A DNA stretch of 64,000 nt from Companilactobacillus heilongjiangensis (GTDB taxonomy: Bacteria; Bacillota; Bacilli; Lactobacillales; Lactobacillaceae): NCBI RefSeq assembly GCF_000831645.3, contig NZ_CP012559.1, positions 496,001 through 560,000 of the forward strand, written 5' to 3'. The notes beneath the pieces are model-generated. The model searched no databases. It saw nothing but the letters and a program-made list of their open reading frames with translations, and was not told where the DNA came from. Made by a program: the position numbers and the translations under genes. This document shows, one piece after another, positions 34,190 to 42,416 of the stretch (position 1 is its first letter; every line of letters starts with the position of its first letter).

Positions 34190-34927
34190 TTAGTCTAGTT
34201 TCAAAGGTTGTGTACTATCAAGCCAAGCATTCGTTTGGATATTCTTGAAATACATCGTTACCTCAGAGGTCGTGCTATTGACTTTAACCAAGAGGGCTCC
34301 GTCAAAACTCTTACCCGGTTGAACTTGACCATTGTTACTACTATTAATAATAGCCGCATTGTCACCAGTAGCAGTTGTGGCAGATAATTGTTTGCCATCT
34401 TGCTTGAGCATAATTGCATTATTTTGAACTTGCTGAGGTACTTCATTATTGTTAGTTTTATTTGTGTAATTATATTTGACCATCAAAGCAGCATCGCCGT
34501 TAGCATCCTTAATTAACTTAACTTCATTTGAGATTTTAAACGTATACCAATCGGTGTCATAAGTCAGATTGTCGTAAGTGCCAGGATTTTTAATTTGTGG
34601 AGCTGTTTGTTTTTGTTCAGGTTGCTTCTCAACCTTTTGAGCAGGCTGATCTTTAGTAACCTTTTTAGGTTCATTCTTTTTAGCTTTTTTGGTGGTCTTT
34701 TTCTTGGCGGGTTTCTTAGACGCAACCTTTTCAACTTTGTGAGACGGTTGCGTGGAATTCGTATTGTTGGAACTATTTATCTTCCAAAAAGTAAATAGAC
34801 CAATTACCAAAATGATGACCAAAATAAGTGGAATGATAAAAGACTTTTTCTTATAAAATGGCGATCTTTTACGACGAAGTGCTTCACGAGTCATGCGAGA
34901 TCTACTATTGCCGTTTTGCCTTTTCAT
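34190..34927 (-). CDS. membrane-anchored protein with DUF5067-like extracellular domain
   Basis: A 245-aa protein. A basic cytosolic start (MKRQNGNSRSRMTREALRRK) is followed by one hydrophobic anchor (FIIPLILVIILVIGLF). Next come a long Lys/Pro/Glu/Gln-rich linker (residues 60-115) and a C-terminal beta domain like DUF5067/DUF4352 (DTDWYTFKISNEVKLIKD, ALMVKYNYTNKTNN). The start is the ATG at 34927 with AGGGGAG upstream; an ATG 12 codons earlier has no ribosome site. This topology suggests a domain held in or near the cell wall. Function unknown. Confidence 0.78.
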   Translation of the reverse strand: MKRQNGNSRSRMTREALRRKRSPFYKKKSFIIPLILVIILVIGLFTFWKINSSNNTNSTQPSHKVEKVASKKPAKKKTTKKAKKNEPKKVTKDQPAQKVEKQPEQKQTAPQIKNPGTYDNLTYDTDWYTFKISNEVKLIKDANGDAALMVKYNYTNKTNNNEVPQQVQNNAIMLKQDGKQLSATTATGDNAAIINSSNNGQVQPGKSFDGALLVKVNSTTSEVTMYFKNIQTNAWLDSTQPLKLD

Positions 34928-35123
34928 AATGTTACTCCCCTGCAAATAATTCGTTAAGACCATAATATCATAATTAGTTAGTCGGAATTAATTAACTAAA
35001 AAATGCTTAGTTTTTCTTAAAAAAAGAAATTTCAAATTATGTTATTGAACTGACTTTGAAAAAGTGGTATAAATATCTGGTCGAAGTTAATGAGATAGTT
35101 ATTTTGTGTAGAAGGGGGTCACA

Positions 35124-35336
35124 ATGATGTTGTTTTTTGGTAATCATGGCGATTATGAAGTTACTTGTAATTTCTTTAGCAAAGAAGGCCAAACAATTGC
35201 TAAGAAGCGCATTTGTCACAACGTTTCTAAGAAAGAAGCCCGTGACGGTATGAGAGATTATGTTACAAATAGATTCTCTGATATCATTGATGTAGCTCAT
35301 CCCATTAAAGTTGTTGCTAAGCTAACAGCTAAATAA
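35124..35336 (+). CDS. small cytosolic protein, unknown function
   Basis: A 70-aa protein with no signal or membrane helix, basic toward the middle (AKKRICHNVSKKEARDG). A strong AGAAGGGGG precedes two adjacent ATG codons (35124 and 35127). R6 begins 67 bp after its stop. I do not recognise a family. The good ribosome site supports translation. Confidence 0.6.
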   Translation: MMLFFGNHGDYEVTCNFFSKEGQTIAKKRICHNVSKKEARDGMRDYVTNRFSDIIDVAHPIKVVAKLTAK

Positions 35337-35402
35337 AAGGATAAAAATATATTGTTGGAAAAGGTGGAACCTGGATAAGGCTCTATTTTTTTTGCTTTTA
35401 AG

Positions 35403-35598
35403 TATGCCACCTACGGGTTCGAGGGAGAGAGGCAGCCAGCTGTGGGACCGGCTCGAGCCGAAGTGCGGTCTCGACCCTCGATTTTGAGCCGAAGACCGCG
35501 TCTCAAAATACGTCCTGTGGTGTAAGACCGGAAAGTACGCCGGCCTAACACCACTACCACTGCGGTCTACCTCTCTCCCTCGAACCCTTCGGCTAGTG
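35403..35598 (-). repeat. R6: cloverleaf-like structured repeat
   Basis: Arms GGGTTCGAGGGAGAGAGG and CCTCTCTCCCTCGAACCC are a perfect 18-bp pair of private, purine-rich sequence. P4 (GCTCGAGCC...GGTCTCGACC), P3 (TTTTGAG...CTCAAAA, short loop) and P2 with a GACCGG...CCGGCC tip are present. The TATGCC end faces the 35124 gene. It pairs outward with R7 across a 178-bp spacer without genes. Confidence 0.86.
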
Positions 35599-35776
35599 TA
35601 TTTTTGAATGAAAGTTTAATTTTCAATGTTAGAGTGATTTTGAAATGTAGTATTAATCCATATGTGACTTGAGTCGCTATTAAGAAATTAAAAAGGGCAT
35701 GGAATTTGTTGTAATAACGCCTGTTACGATTTATCCAATGTATTTAATTAGGAGTATAGAAACTGCAGGTAGTAAA

Positions 35777-35957
35777 TTAGGCGGAAGGTATGAGAATATT
35801 AACCCGCTGTGGGTGTGGCGTTAGAGCTTCAGCTCTTACGCCACCGGGCGTGTTTGGAGACTTGCGAACTGTGCAAGGCTTCAAACCGAGGTTCGAGACC
35901 GATTTTTGGCTCGGGCTGGTCCGCATAGCAGGTTAATATTCTCATACCTGGAGACGA
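35777..35957 (+). repeat. R7: cloverleaf-like structured repeat
   Basis: Arms GGTATGAGAATATTAACC and GGTTAATATTCTCATACC are a perfect 18-bp pair. P2 has a GAGC TTCA GCTC tip, a compensated change from the usual TTGC/GCAA. P3 is CTTGC...GCAAG, and P4 is GGTTCGAGACC...GGCTCGGGC. The GACG end faces the CDF gene, 47 bp away; a -10-like TATGAT lies between them. Confidence 0.86.
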
Positions 35958-36003
35958 CAAAATCAGTGAAATATTGGTATGATAGACACGAGGTGGCGAT
36001 GTT

Positions 36004-36882
36004 ATGGATCATGAAAAAGTAACGGGTAAACGTTTCTTTTACGTAACTGTGCTGAATGTGTTGATTACTATTACTGAATTTGTCGGAGGTTTCTTTTCCG
36101 GAAGCCTAGGATTGATCTCTGATGCATTCCACAATTTGGAAGATTCGCTGTCAATTGTAATTTCATACGCAGCTAACGTTATTGGCAAGCGCAAAAATAA
36201 TACTAAGAAGACTTTTGGATACAAGCGGGCGGAAATTTTAGCGGCGTTCGTTAATTCGATTGTCCTAGTCGTGATAACTCTGATGATGGTTGTTGAATCA
36301 TTTCGGCGGCTATCACAACCGCAACATATCAATGGTAAATTGATGATGATTGTTTCTTTGATCGGCTTAGCAGCTAATTTTATTTCAATGTTGATGTTGT
36401 TGAGCGGCTCAAAGCATAATTTAAATATTAAAGCGACGTTTCTACATATGCTGACAGACACATTGTCTTCGGTTGGCGTTTTTATAGCTTCAATCTTTGT
36501 TATTTTATTCAATTGGAATTGGGTCGACCCAATCATAACAATTGTAATTGCCATTTGGCTCTTAAAAGAAGCCTATACGGTTGTTTCGGAAACAATTAAT
36601 ATCCTGATGGAGGCCAGTCCGAAAATTGATTTGGACGCTGTTCAGGCTGCAATTTTGACAATCCCTGAAATTGTTAAAGTTCATCACGTGCATTTATGGA
36701 TGATTGACGAAAATCACATCATGTTGGATGCCCATATTAATGTTAAGAGAAATTGTAATATGGCTGAGCTTGACGGCCTTTACGATCAAGTTGATAAGTT
36801 GTTGAAAGATAAATTTAATATCAAGCATGTAACTTTACAGGCTGAGTGTTCAAGAGGATTAGATAATTCGCTGATAGATTAG
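36004..36882 (+). CDS. czcD: CDF-family zinc/cation exporter
   Basis: A six-helix cation diffusion facilitator (292 aa) that expels zinc or a related divalent metal in exchange for protons. The transport site has the paired motifs of the zinc subgroup: HNLED in helix 2 (SDAFHNLEDS) and HMLTD in helix 5 (FLHMLTDTLSS). The C-terminal cytosolic domain (HHVHLWMIDENHIMLDAHI) is the metal-sensing dimer domain. The ATG follows GAGGTGG. It lies between R7 (upstream) and R8 (downstream). The gene symbol reflects family, not proven substrate. Confidence 0.88.
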   Translation: MDHEKVTGKRFFYVTVLNVLITITEFVGGFFSGSLGLISDAFHNLEDSLSIVISYAANVIGKRKNNTKKTFGYKRAEILAAFVNSIVLVVITLMMVVESFRRLSQPQHINGKLMMIVSLIGLAANFISMLMLLSGSKHNLNIKATFLHMLTDTLSSVGVFIASIFVILFNWNWVDPIITIVIAIWLLKEAYTVVSETINILMEASPKIDLDAVQAAILTIPEIVKVHHVHLWMIDENHIMLDAHINVKRNCNMAELDGLYDQVDKLLKDKFNIKHVTLQAECSRGLDNSLID

Positions 36883-36962
36883 TTGTTATAGAATTTGTTA
36901 AAAAATAAATTTTTTTATTATTATGAAAAAGTAATCTCAACAAGCTATTTATGAAGAACACA

Positions 36963-37146
36963 ATAGCTGGAAGTTGAAAGAAAAATATAGTCAGTAGTGA
37001 AGGTGGCGTTATTGCTTTAGCAATTACACCACGGACGACTTTTGAGACGTGGTTTTCGGCTCAAAATCGAGGCTCGAGACCGTACTTTGGCTCGGGCCGG
37101 TCCTCACAGCAGACTATATTTTTCTTTCAACTGGAGGCGTACCGCC
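36963..37146 (+). repeat. R8: cloverleaf-like structured repeat
   Basis: Arms GTTGAAAGAAAAATATAGTC and GACTATATTTTTCTTTCAAC are a perfect 20-bp pair. The core (P2 with TTGC TTTA GCAA, P3 TTTTGAG...CTCAAAA, P4 GGCTCGAGACC...GGCTCGGGCC) is nearly identical to R10, although the outermost arms differ. It lies midway between czcD and the mutase-like gene. Confidence 0.87.
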
Positions 37147-37224
37147 TCGTTTGAGATAAATAAGAAATCAGAATTGTGCTAATATTAGAGGGTAATTCTA
37201 TATGAAAGTTGGGAATGTCGTAAT

Positions 37225-37899
37225 ATGGTAAAACTTGTCATGGTAAGGCATGGAGAGAGTATTGCTAATGCTTTAAATCAATATACGGGGTGGAATAATG
37301 TTGGTTTAACTCAAGAGGGCATCGTCCAAGCACACGTGGCCGCTAAAAAGTTACAAGGCTTTTATTTCGATCATGTACACACATCTGTTTTGCAAAGAGC
37401 TATTATCACAGCTTATATTATTCAAGATGATTTGAATCTTAATTATGTGCCAATCACAAAGTCTTGGCGCTTAAACGAACGTCACTATGGCGCTTTACGA
37501 GGTCAAAATAAGGATGCTACGAGACGTGAATTTGGAGTTGAACAAGTGCATCAATGGCGCAGAAGCTTCTATTCAGTGCCTCCAGAACTGCCACAGCCAG
37601 ACCCTAATGTTGGACCTTACAAATATTATGAGTCTAGTATCATGCCAGTTGCTGAAAGTTTGTATGAAGCTTATCAACGAATTATTCCTTATTACGTCGA
37701 TAATGTTGCACCCAAATTGTTGGACAATAAGAATCAGTTGATTGTTGCTCACGGTAGTACTATCAGGGCTTTGATCAAATATATTGAGGGAATTAGCGAT
37801 AAAGATATTGATGGAGTTGAAGTCGCAAATGGGAAGCCATTGATTTACGATTTTGATGAAAAACTTAATATCATTAGCAGTAACCGAACAGAAAAATAA
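37225..37899 (+). CDS. gpmA: phosphoglycerate-mutase-family protein
   Basis: A histidine phosphatase-superfamily protein of 224 aa resembling 2,3-bisphosphoglycerate-dependent phosphoglycerate mutase (3PG to 2PG in glycolysis). The catalytic His is in MVRHGES, the mutase signature LNERHYGALRGQNK holds the Glu and substrate residues, and the second His is in VAHGSTIRALI. The sequence departs from the housekeeping enzyme in places (AHGST where AHGNS is usual), so it may be a paralogue with altered activity. The ribosome site is weak (GGGAATG). R8 lies upstream and a terminator follows. Confidence 0.82.
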   Translation: MVKLVMVRHGESIANALNQYTGWNNVGLTQEGIVQAHVAAKKLQGFYFDHVHTSVLQRAIITAYIIQDDLNLNYVPITKSWRLNERHYGALRGQNKDATRREFGVEQVHQWRRSFYSVPPELPQPDPNVGPYKYYESSIMPVAESLYEAYQRIIPYYVDNVAPKLLDNKNQLIVAHGSTIRALIKYIEGISDKDIDGVEVANGKPLIYDFDEKLNIISSNRTEK

Positions 37900-37914
37900 T
37901 TATTTTTGAAAATA

Positions 37915-37969
37915 AATGAAAGATGCACCATGGTTGAGAAAGGCCATGAATGCACTTTCATTTTTTTTG
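37915..37969 (+). terminator. terminator of the mutase-like gene
   Basis: An imperfect stem, AATGAAAG-TGCA-CCATGG with CCATGAATGCA-CTTTCATT, followed by eight T. Confidence 0.82.
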
Positions 37970-38219
37970 CTTTTTTAAAAGAAAATGCTTTCTTTTTAAA
38001 AATAATGAGTTAAACTATTTAAATGGTCTAGATAAGCCATGACATTTTTTAGTGCCAAAAGTGCCTATTTGGACAATTTAATTGTAATAATGTTCGTTTA
38101 ATCATGAGTAGTACAGATTGAATTATGAGAAACAAGTAGTTCCTTATGCAGATCAGATATACCACATTAAAAAAATAATTATTACTAATATTCAGTTTAA
38201 AACAAGAAGGAGTTTCATA

Positions 38220-39077
38220 ATGAATATTTTAATTGCTTTGATTCCAGCGCTTGGTTGGGGCTTCATGCCAATCATCACTGGTAAAGTTGGGGGATCTCCA
38301 GTTAACCAAATGTTCGGAATTGGTGCTGGTGCAACAGTCGTTGGTTTGGTCTCTTATTTAGTTACACAACCGAGCGTTAGTGCTCAAGCCTTTTGGTTCT
38401 CAGTTCTCTGTGGTGCCTTATGGACTATCGGTCAAATCGGTCAGTTCATTTCTTTCAAGCGTATCGGCGTTTCAGGAACAGTTCCACTATCAACTGTTTT
38501 TCAATTAGTTGGTAACTCAATTATCGGAATGTTGATTTTCGGTGACTGGGCGGGTGCACATGCCAAAATTATTGGTATCATCGCTTTAGCAATCGTTGTT
38601 GTTGGTGCTTTATTGACATCAGTTTCAGACAGCAGCGACGGTCAAAAGATGCAGACGAAAGATGCACTCTTCCTATTATGTACAACCGTTGGATTTTGGA
38701 TCTACTCTTCATTTCCAAATATGCCAATCGTTAAGGCTGAAAGTCCAACAGGTATCTTTCTACCAGAAATGTTAGGAATCTTACTAGGTTCAATCATTTA
38801 TGCCTTATTCACAGACAAAAATTCATTTAAACAAAAGCAACAATATCAAAATATGATTGCCGGAGTTGCTTGGGGAATTGCCGCATTTGCGTACATCTTC
38901 TCAGCCAAAGCAAACGGTAATACATCAGCATTTATTTGGACACAATTAAACGTAGTAATCGGAACATTCGGTGGAATCTTCGTTCTACATGAACAAAAGA
39001 GCAGCCGTGAATTGAAGTTTACTATTTTGGGAATCTTGTTAATTGTAGTCGGTAGTGTAGCTACATCGTTCGCATAA
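38220..39077 (+). CDS. GRP/RbsU-type sugar uptake protein
   Basis: A ten-helix membrane transporter (285 aa) of the glucose/ribose uptake family (GlcU/RbsU), a proton-coupled route for glucose or ribose outside the PTS. The N-terminus (MNILIALIPALGWGFMPIITGKVGG) is typical, as are GALWTIGQIGQFISFKRIGV and VPLSTVFQLVGNS. The start is the ATG at 38220, with AAGGAG seven bases upstream; a longer frame from 38118 has no such site and adds a non-membrane tail. R9 lies 16 bp after the stop. The sugar is not decidable. Confidence 0.87.
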   Translation: MNILIALIPALGWGFMPIITGKVGGSPVNQMFGIGAGATVVGLVSYLVTQPSVSAQAFWFSVLCGALWTIGQIGQFISFKRIGVSGTVPLSTVFQLVGNSIIGMLIFGDWAGAHAKIIGIIALAIVVVGALLTSVSDSSDGQKMQTKDALFLLCTTVGFWIYSSFPNMPIVKAESPTGIFLPEMLGILLGSIIYALFTDKNSFKQKQQYQNMIAGVAWGIAAFAYIFSAKANGNTSAFIWTQLNVVIGTFGGIFVLHEQKSSRELKFTILGILLIVVGSVATSFA

Positions 39078-39092
39078 AAAGTATTAGTTAAG

Positions 39093-39199
39093 TATGCCGT
39101 CTCCAGAGCTGGGAAATATTCACAAGCTGTGCGGAACGGTCTGAGCCGAGGTGCGGTCTCGAACCATGGCACACAAATATTTCCCAGCTCTTCCGACTA
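39093..39199 (-). repeat. R9: deletion derivative of the R element
   Basis: Only 107 bp long. The type A arms (AGAGCTGGGAAATATT and AATATTTCCCAGCTCT) and hairpin P4 (TCTGAGCC...GGTCTCGA) remain, but P2 and P3 are both missing through one clean deletion compared with R3, which has the same arms. The outer ends TTAAGTATGCCG and CGACTAATTAA are intact. Confidence 0.85.
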
Positions 39200-39235
39200 A
39201 TTAATCGTTATTAGTTAGTTAATTAAATAGAGAGA

Positions 39236-39281
39236 AAAAGCTGCAGTAATCCAGTCCAAAGGATTACTGCAGCTTTTTTTA
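39236..39281. terminator. strong terminator after R9
   Basis: Stem AAAGCTGCAGTAATCC/GGATTACTGCAGCTTT, eight-base loop, T run. It would end the sugar-uptake transcript after R9. Confidence 0.88.
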
Positions 39282-39333
39282 TAAATTAATGTTTGGGAGT
39301 ATATCTATACCGATAACACATCCAACAAGATAA

Positions 39334-39513
39334 TTAGCCGGAGGTCGTCAGTAATATATAGTCAGCAGTGAAGGTGGCGTTATTGCTTTAGCAATTACAC
39401 CACGGACGACTTTTGAGACGTGGGTTTCGGCTCAAAAGCGAGGCGCGAGACCGAACTTTGGCTCGCACCGGTCCTCACAGCAGACTATATATTACTGACG
39501 ACCGTAGGCGGCC
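39334..39513 (+). repeat. R10: cloverleaf-like structured repeat abutting a stop codon
   Basis: Arms GTCGTCAGTAATATATAGTC and GACTATATATTACTGACGAC are a perfect 20-bp pair. The core is almost the same as R8. P4 shows GCGCGAGACC...GGCTCGCACC, with an extra compensated pair. Its GCGGC end directly touches the stop codon of the leftward 39801 gene. It pairs outward with R9. Confidence 0.88.
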
Positions 39514-39801
39514 CTATTCAGCAATAGCTTCAAACATATTCTCCTTTAAATAATCGAATTCACCATAGCCACTGTATAGAAAAATAAAGCGCTTTCCATT
39601 ATAATTAAATTTGATTCTATTCCAACCGTAATAGGTATCTTCAGCGACATCTTTAATTTCTGAAATGGGCACTGTGATCTTGTCGATATTTACGACACCT
39701 TTGAGAGATGAGATGTAGAGATTATGGTTGGAGAATTTAAAACTGACGTATCCATAACTGATGCCTGATTTTTGATCAATAATTTGAATGTATGCAAACA
39801 T
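39514..39801 (-). CDS. small protein, paralogue of the 41353 gene
   Basis: A 95-aa soluble protein, probably beta-rich (FAYIQIIDQKSGISYGYVSF, NRIKFNYNGKRFIFLYSGYGE). It is clearly related to the 41353 gene, which shares YIQIID, the GYV segment, INF/IKF-YQGK and FLY-GYGE at the same positions and has the same length. The start is the ATG at 39801 with AAAGGA eleven bases upstream. The fold may be PH-like, but I do not recognise a named family. R10 follows the stop without a gap. Confidence 0.68.
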   Translation of the reverse strand: MFAYIQIIDQKSGISYGYVSFKFSNHNLYISSLKGVVNIDKITVPISEIKDVAEDTYYGWNRIKFNYNGKRFIFLYSGYGEFDYLKENMFEAIAE

Positions 39802-39944
39802 GATTTTCACGTTCCTTTCTTAATTCACCTTTAGAGTAGGTTATAGAACGCGTTTCATAGCAAGGATATTGGTCAAGAAAAGTCAATTCGTATGGAACCA
39901 GTTCGATAAATTTTAACTATAAATGACACGGAGGAGCGACTATT

Positions 39945-40763
39945 TTGATCAAACACATTTTTTCCGATATGGATGGAACTCTATTACAGAGCAATTGTAA
40001 GATTAGTGAAAACAACGTTCAGGTAATTAAGGATAGTCAGATTCCGTTTACATTAGTCTCGGCGCGTTCACCAAGAGAGATGGTTGAAACCATTGATAAA
40101 CTTGACTTACAGGAGCCACAAATTGCTTTCAACGGTGGATTGATTTTTCAACAAACTGCTCAAGGTAAGAAAATTCTGCAATCAGAACCAATTGCTGCGG
40201 ACGGTATCAAGCAAGTGTTGACCATTTTAAAGCAAGAATTTCCGGATGTTAGCTGTTCATTGTATGATTTGGACAACTGGTATGTGGAAAAAATTGATAA
40301 AGGTATCGAATATGAAGCCTCAGCCTGTGATTTTGAGCCAATTGTGACTGATTTTGTTTCTTTACTGAAACAAGATGACCTAAAAATCTTCAAGATTATG
40401 TTAATTTCGTTCGACTTACAGGAAATGAAAGCGATGAATGAAAAACTTGCATACTTAAACTCCGGTGATGTGACCGTAACGCAGTCAGCCGAGAATTATC
40501 TTGAAATCACGCATAGACTGGCTCAAAAGTCCCGTGGTATCAAGTATATTCAAGATTTGGAAAACTTGGAAAAGGATGATATGGCGGCTTTTGGAGATGG
40601 CTATAATGACTTAGTGATGCTCAAACAAGTGGGGACTCCGATTGTTATGGACAATGCTTTGCCCGGTGTAAAAGACTATGCGAAGTTTATTACTAAAGAC
40701 AATGATCACGATGGTGTTGCCTTTGGGATTCAAAAATATTTAAGTTCTAAGTCATCAATATAG
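39945..40763 (+). CDS. Cof-type HAD phosphatase
   Basis: A cytosolic HAD hydrolase of 272 aa (Cof/YidA branch, type IIB cap) that removes phosphate from sugar phosphates or similar small metabolites. The nucleophile is Asp-8 in FSDMDGTLL, motif II is FTLVSARSPREM, the Lys is in LAQKSRGIKYI, and the Mg-binding Asp pair is in AAFGDGYNDLVML. The start is TTG at 39945 behind GGAGG. It is divergent from the 39801 gene across 140 bp that holds the GAACGCGTTTCAT motif. The substrate is unknown. Confidence 0.88.
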   Translation: MIKHIFSDMDGTLLQSNCKISENNVQVIKDSQIPFTLVSARSPREMVETIDKLDLQEPQIAFNGGLIFQQTAQGKKILQSEPIAADGIKQVLTILKQEFPDVSCSLYDLDNWYVEKIDKGIEYEASACDFEPIVTDFVSLLKQDDLKIFKIMLISFDLQEMKAMNEKLAYLNSGDVTVTQSAENYLEITHRLAQKSRGIKYIQDLENLEKDDMAAFGDGYNDLVMLKQVGTPIVMDNALPGVKDYAKFITKDNDHDGVAFGIQKYLSSKSSI

Positions 40764-40904
40764 ATAAATGGTTAAAAATTCACTTGTCAGGCAGAATTAT
40801 TCGATGAGCTAAAGTTGACTGTTGAGTAGATAAAATAAACAGACAGCTCAAATTTTGAGAATCTCAAGTGGGTTGGGCCAATATCAAATTTTATTTTAAA
40901 GAAA

Positions 40905-41070
40905 AGTGGCTGTGACATAACTATTTTTGTCTTAAATATGCGGCATAAACGTGCAACAAAACATAACTTTTTCCGCTTAAAACAAATATGGACTGTAATC
41001 TAAAATCGGATTACAGTCCATAATTGCCTTAATGCTCGAAAGTTGACCATGTTTTGTCACACTCTCTATG
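40905..41070. repeat. imperfect palindromic intergenic segment with inner hairpin
   Basis: GGCTGTGACATAAC near the left edge is complementary in part to GTTTTGTCACACTC at the right. Inside, TGGACTGTAATC and GGATTACAGTCCA (near 40990-41022) form a strong hairpin without a T run. The inner arm resembles the terminator at 19121. It belongs to neither the R nor the S family. The rest of the 40764-41065 gap holds nothing I can name. Confidence 0.5.
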
Positions 41071-41353
41071 CCTTCATAGCTTTGAGTAAGTGTTGTTCGA
41101 GGTATTGTTCCTCACCGTAACCAGTGTAAAGGAAGGAATACTTTTTACCTTGATATATGAAGTTGATGCGATCTTCACCATAGAATTTATCAATTTGTAA
41201 ATCAACAATTTTGGAGAATGGAATATCGATGCGATGTAGAGCTTTCATACCTCTGACGATTGTCATTGATAGATGTCCGTCTTCAATATTGTAGAAAACG
41301 TAGCCTTTAAATATTTTGGAGTCCTTGTCGATAATTTGAATGTAGGTGTACAT
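41066..41353 (-). CDS. small protein, paralogue of the 39801 gene
   Basis: A 95-aa soluble protein. The start is the ATG at 41353, with GAAGGTG upstream. Shared motifs with the 39801 gene are YIQIID near the N-terminus, YGEDRINFIYQGKKY and FLYTGYGE near the C-terminus. Nothing suggests a signal peptide or membrane helix. The two small genes alternate with other accessory genes (HAD phosphatase between them), so they are dispersed duplicates. Function unknown. Confidence 0.68.
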   Translation of the reverse strand: MYTYIQIIDKDSKIFKGYVFYNIEDGHLSMTIVRGMKALHRIDIPFSKIVDLQIDKFYGEDRINFIYQGKKYSFLYTGYGEEQYLEQHLLKAMKA

Positions 41354-41586
41354 AATAACTACACCTTCTTTCCACAAATATTTAATCAATAAAAAATTAA
41401 TATTATTGATTGATGCGGATTATAAGCGCTGATTTATACAGAAAGAAACGAAGGGCCTTGAGACTGACAAGACGTCTACTATTGAGCTATATCGTTGATA
41501 AAAATACGAATAGAAGCTATTTTTAATTTAAATTTTATTAGGTCGCTAATATTAAAAATTGGCAACTGAAAAAGTAGGCGATGAAG

Positions 41587-42105
41587 ATGGAAAAGAGCTT
41601 TGCAAGAAAGTTAAATGGGAAACCATTGTTTAACAGTTTGATTCTTGGTGCAGCGATTGGAAGTTTTACGTATATCTTGGCTGATAAAGATATAGCCGCT
41701 GGTGTTGTACTGGGTACGATAGCTTTCCTAATTCAGAGTACGATTATTTATCCGCGTTATTTACCAAGTCTTTATGGACGTTGGAAGATCAACGATGGGG
41801 CAGTATCATACTACGATTACAATACGTGGATGAAACGAATCAAGGCTATCTTTTTACCAATTGGCAAAAAGCAGGAGTCAGTTTCATTTGAAGATATTAT
41901 GTCCTACTCTTTAGTTGTTAATAAAAAAGATGATAAAGTGTTGCCACATTATATTATTTTGAAATTGGATAATGGGCATGATGTTGCTTTGGATTTGTCT
42001 TGGAATTTGTTGAAGTCGGGTGCACCTGAAAAGGATGTTGAATGGGTGGTTGATTTCATTACTTCTAAATTGAATCAGAAGACGGTGCAGATTTTGCAGG
42101 TTTGA
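41587..42105 (+). CDS. small membrane-anchored protein, paralogue of the 30558 gene
   Basis: A 172-aa protein with two N-terminal hydrophobic helices (LFNSLILGAAIGSFTYIL and GVVLGTIAFLIQSTIIY) and a soluble domain with VSYYDYNTWMKRIKAIFLPIGKK. The match to the 30558 product runs over the whole length, so these are paralogues. The start at 41587 is chosen by alignment with that paralogue; an ATG two codons earlier is possible, and the ribosome site is poor in both cases. Function unknown. Confidence 0.68.
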   Translation: MEKSFARKLNGKPLFNSLILGAAIGSFTYILADKDIAAGVVLGTIAFLIQSTIIYPRYLPSLYGRWKINDGAVSYYDYNTWMKRIKAIFLPIGKKQESVSFEDIMSYSLVVNKKDDKVLPHYIILKLDNGHDVALDLSWNLLKSGAPEKDVEWVVDFITSKLNQKTVQILQV

Positions 42106-42113
42106 ATTGGATC

Positions 42114-42158
42114 TAGGTCTGAAAACATTTGATAAATATTCTCAGACTTTCCGATTGA
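42114..42158. repeat. possible collapsed R-element remnant
   Basis: GGTCTGA and TCAGACTTTCCGATT form a small inverted repeat around AATATTC, resembling the two outer ends of a type A R element with the whole core missing. The similarity is short and the call is tentative. Confidence 0.35.
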
Positions 42159-42220
42159 TGTATTCTTTTTATTGTTATTAGTATGAGTTTTTCTTTTAAG
42201 TTTTAATAAAAAGGTAAATA

Positions 42221-42270
42221 AAAGAGCAAGTAATCAAAAGAAGAAATTCTGATTACTTGCTCTTATTTTT
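42221..42270. terminator. bidirectional terminator between the 41587 gene and kup
   Basis: Stem AAGAGCAAGTAATCA/TGATTACTTGCTCTT with a 13-base loop and ATTTTT on the right. Confidence 0.85.
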
Positions 42271-42280
42271 GTTTATATAG

Positions 42281-42416
42281 GCAGTGGCTCTAAAACGAGT
42301 TCCGACAGGGCAACTCCTTCCGCTTTGCATACCTTCCCAAATCATCCGCAAAGTGCGCGGATAATTCGTGAAGCTACGCAAATGCTCGGGAGCTGACCGC
42401 CCTGTCTCCACTCTCT
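42281..42416 (-). repeat. S1: second structured repeat family, at the kup stop
   Basis: A 136-bp element with nested pairs: GACAGGGC/GCCCTGTC (outer), TTTGC-TACCTTC/GAAGCTACGCAAA (middle) and ATCCGC/GCGGAT (inner). Read with kup, it begins at the stop codon itself (TAGAGAG). It is closely related to S2 and S3 by the conserved TCCTTCCGCTTT and AAATGCTCGG segments, but not to the R family. Confidence 0.75.
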
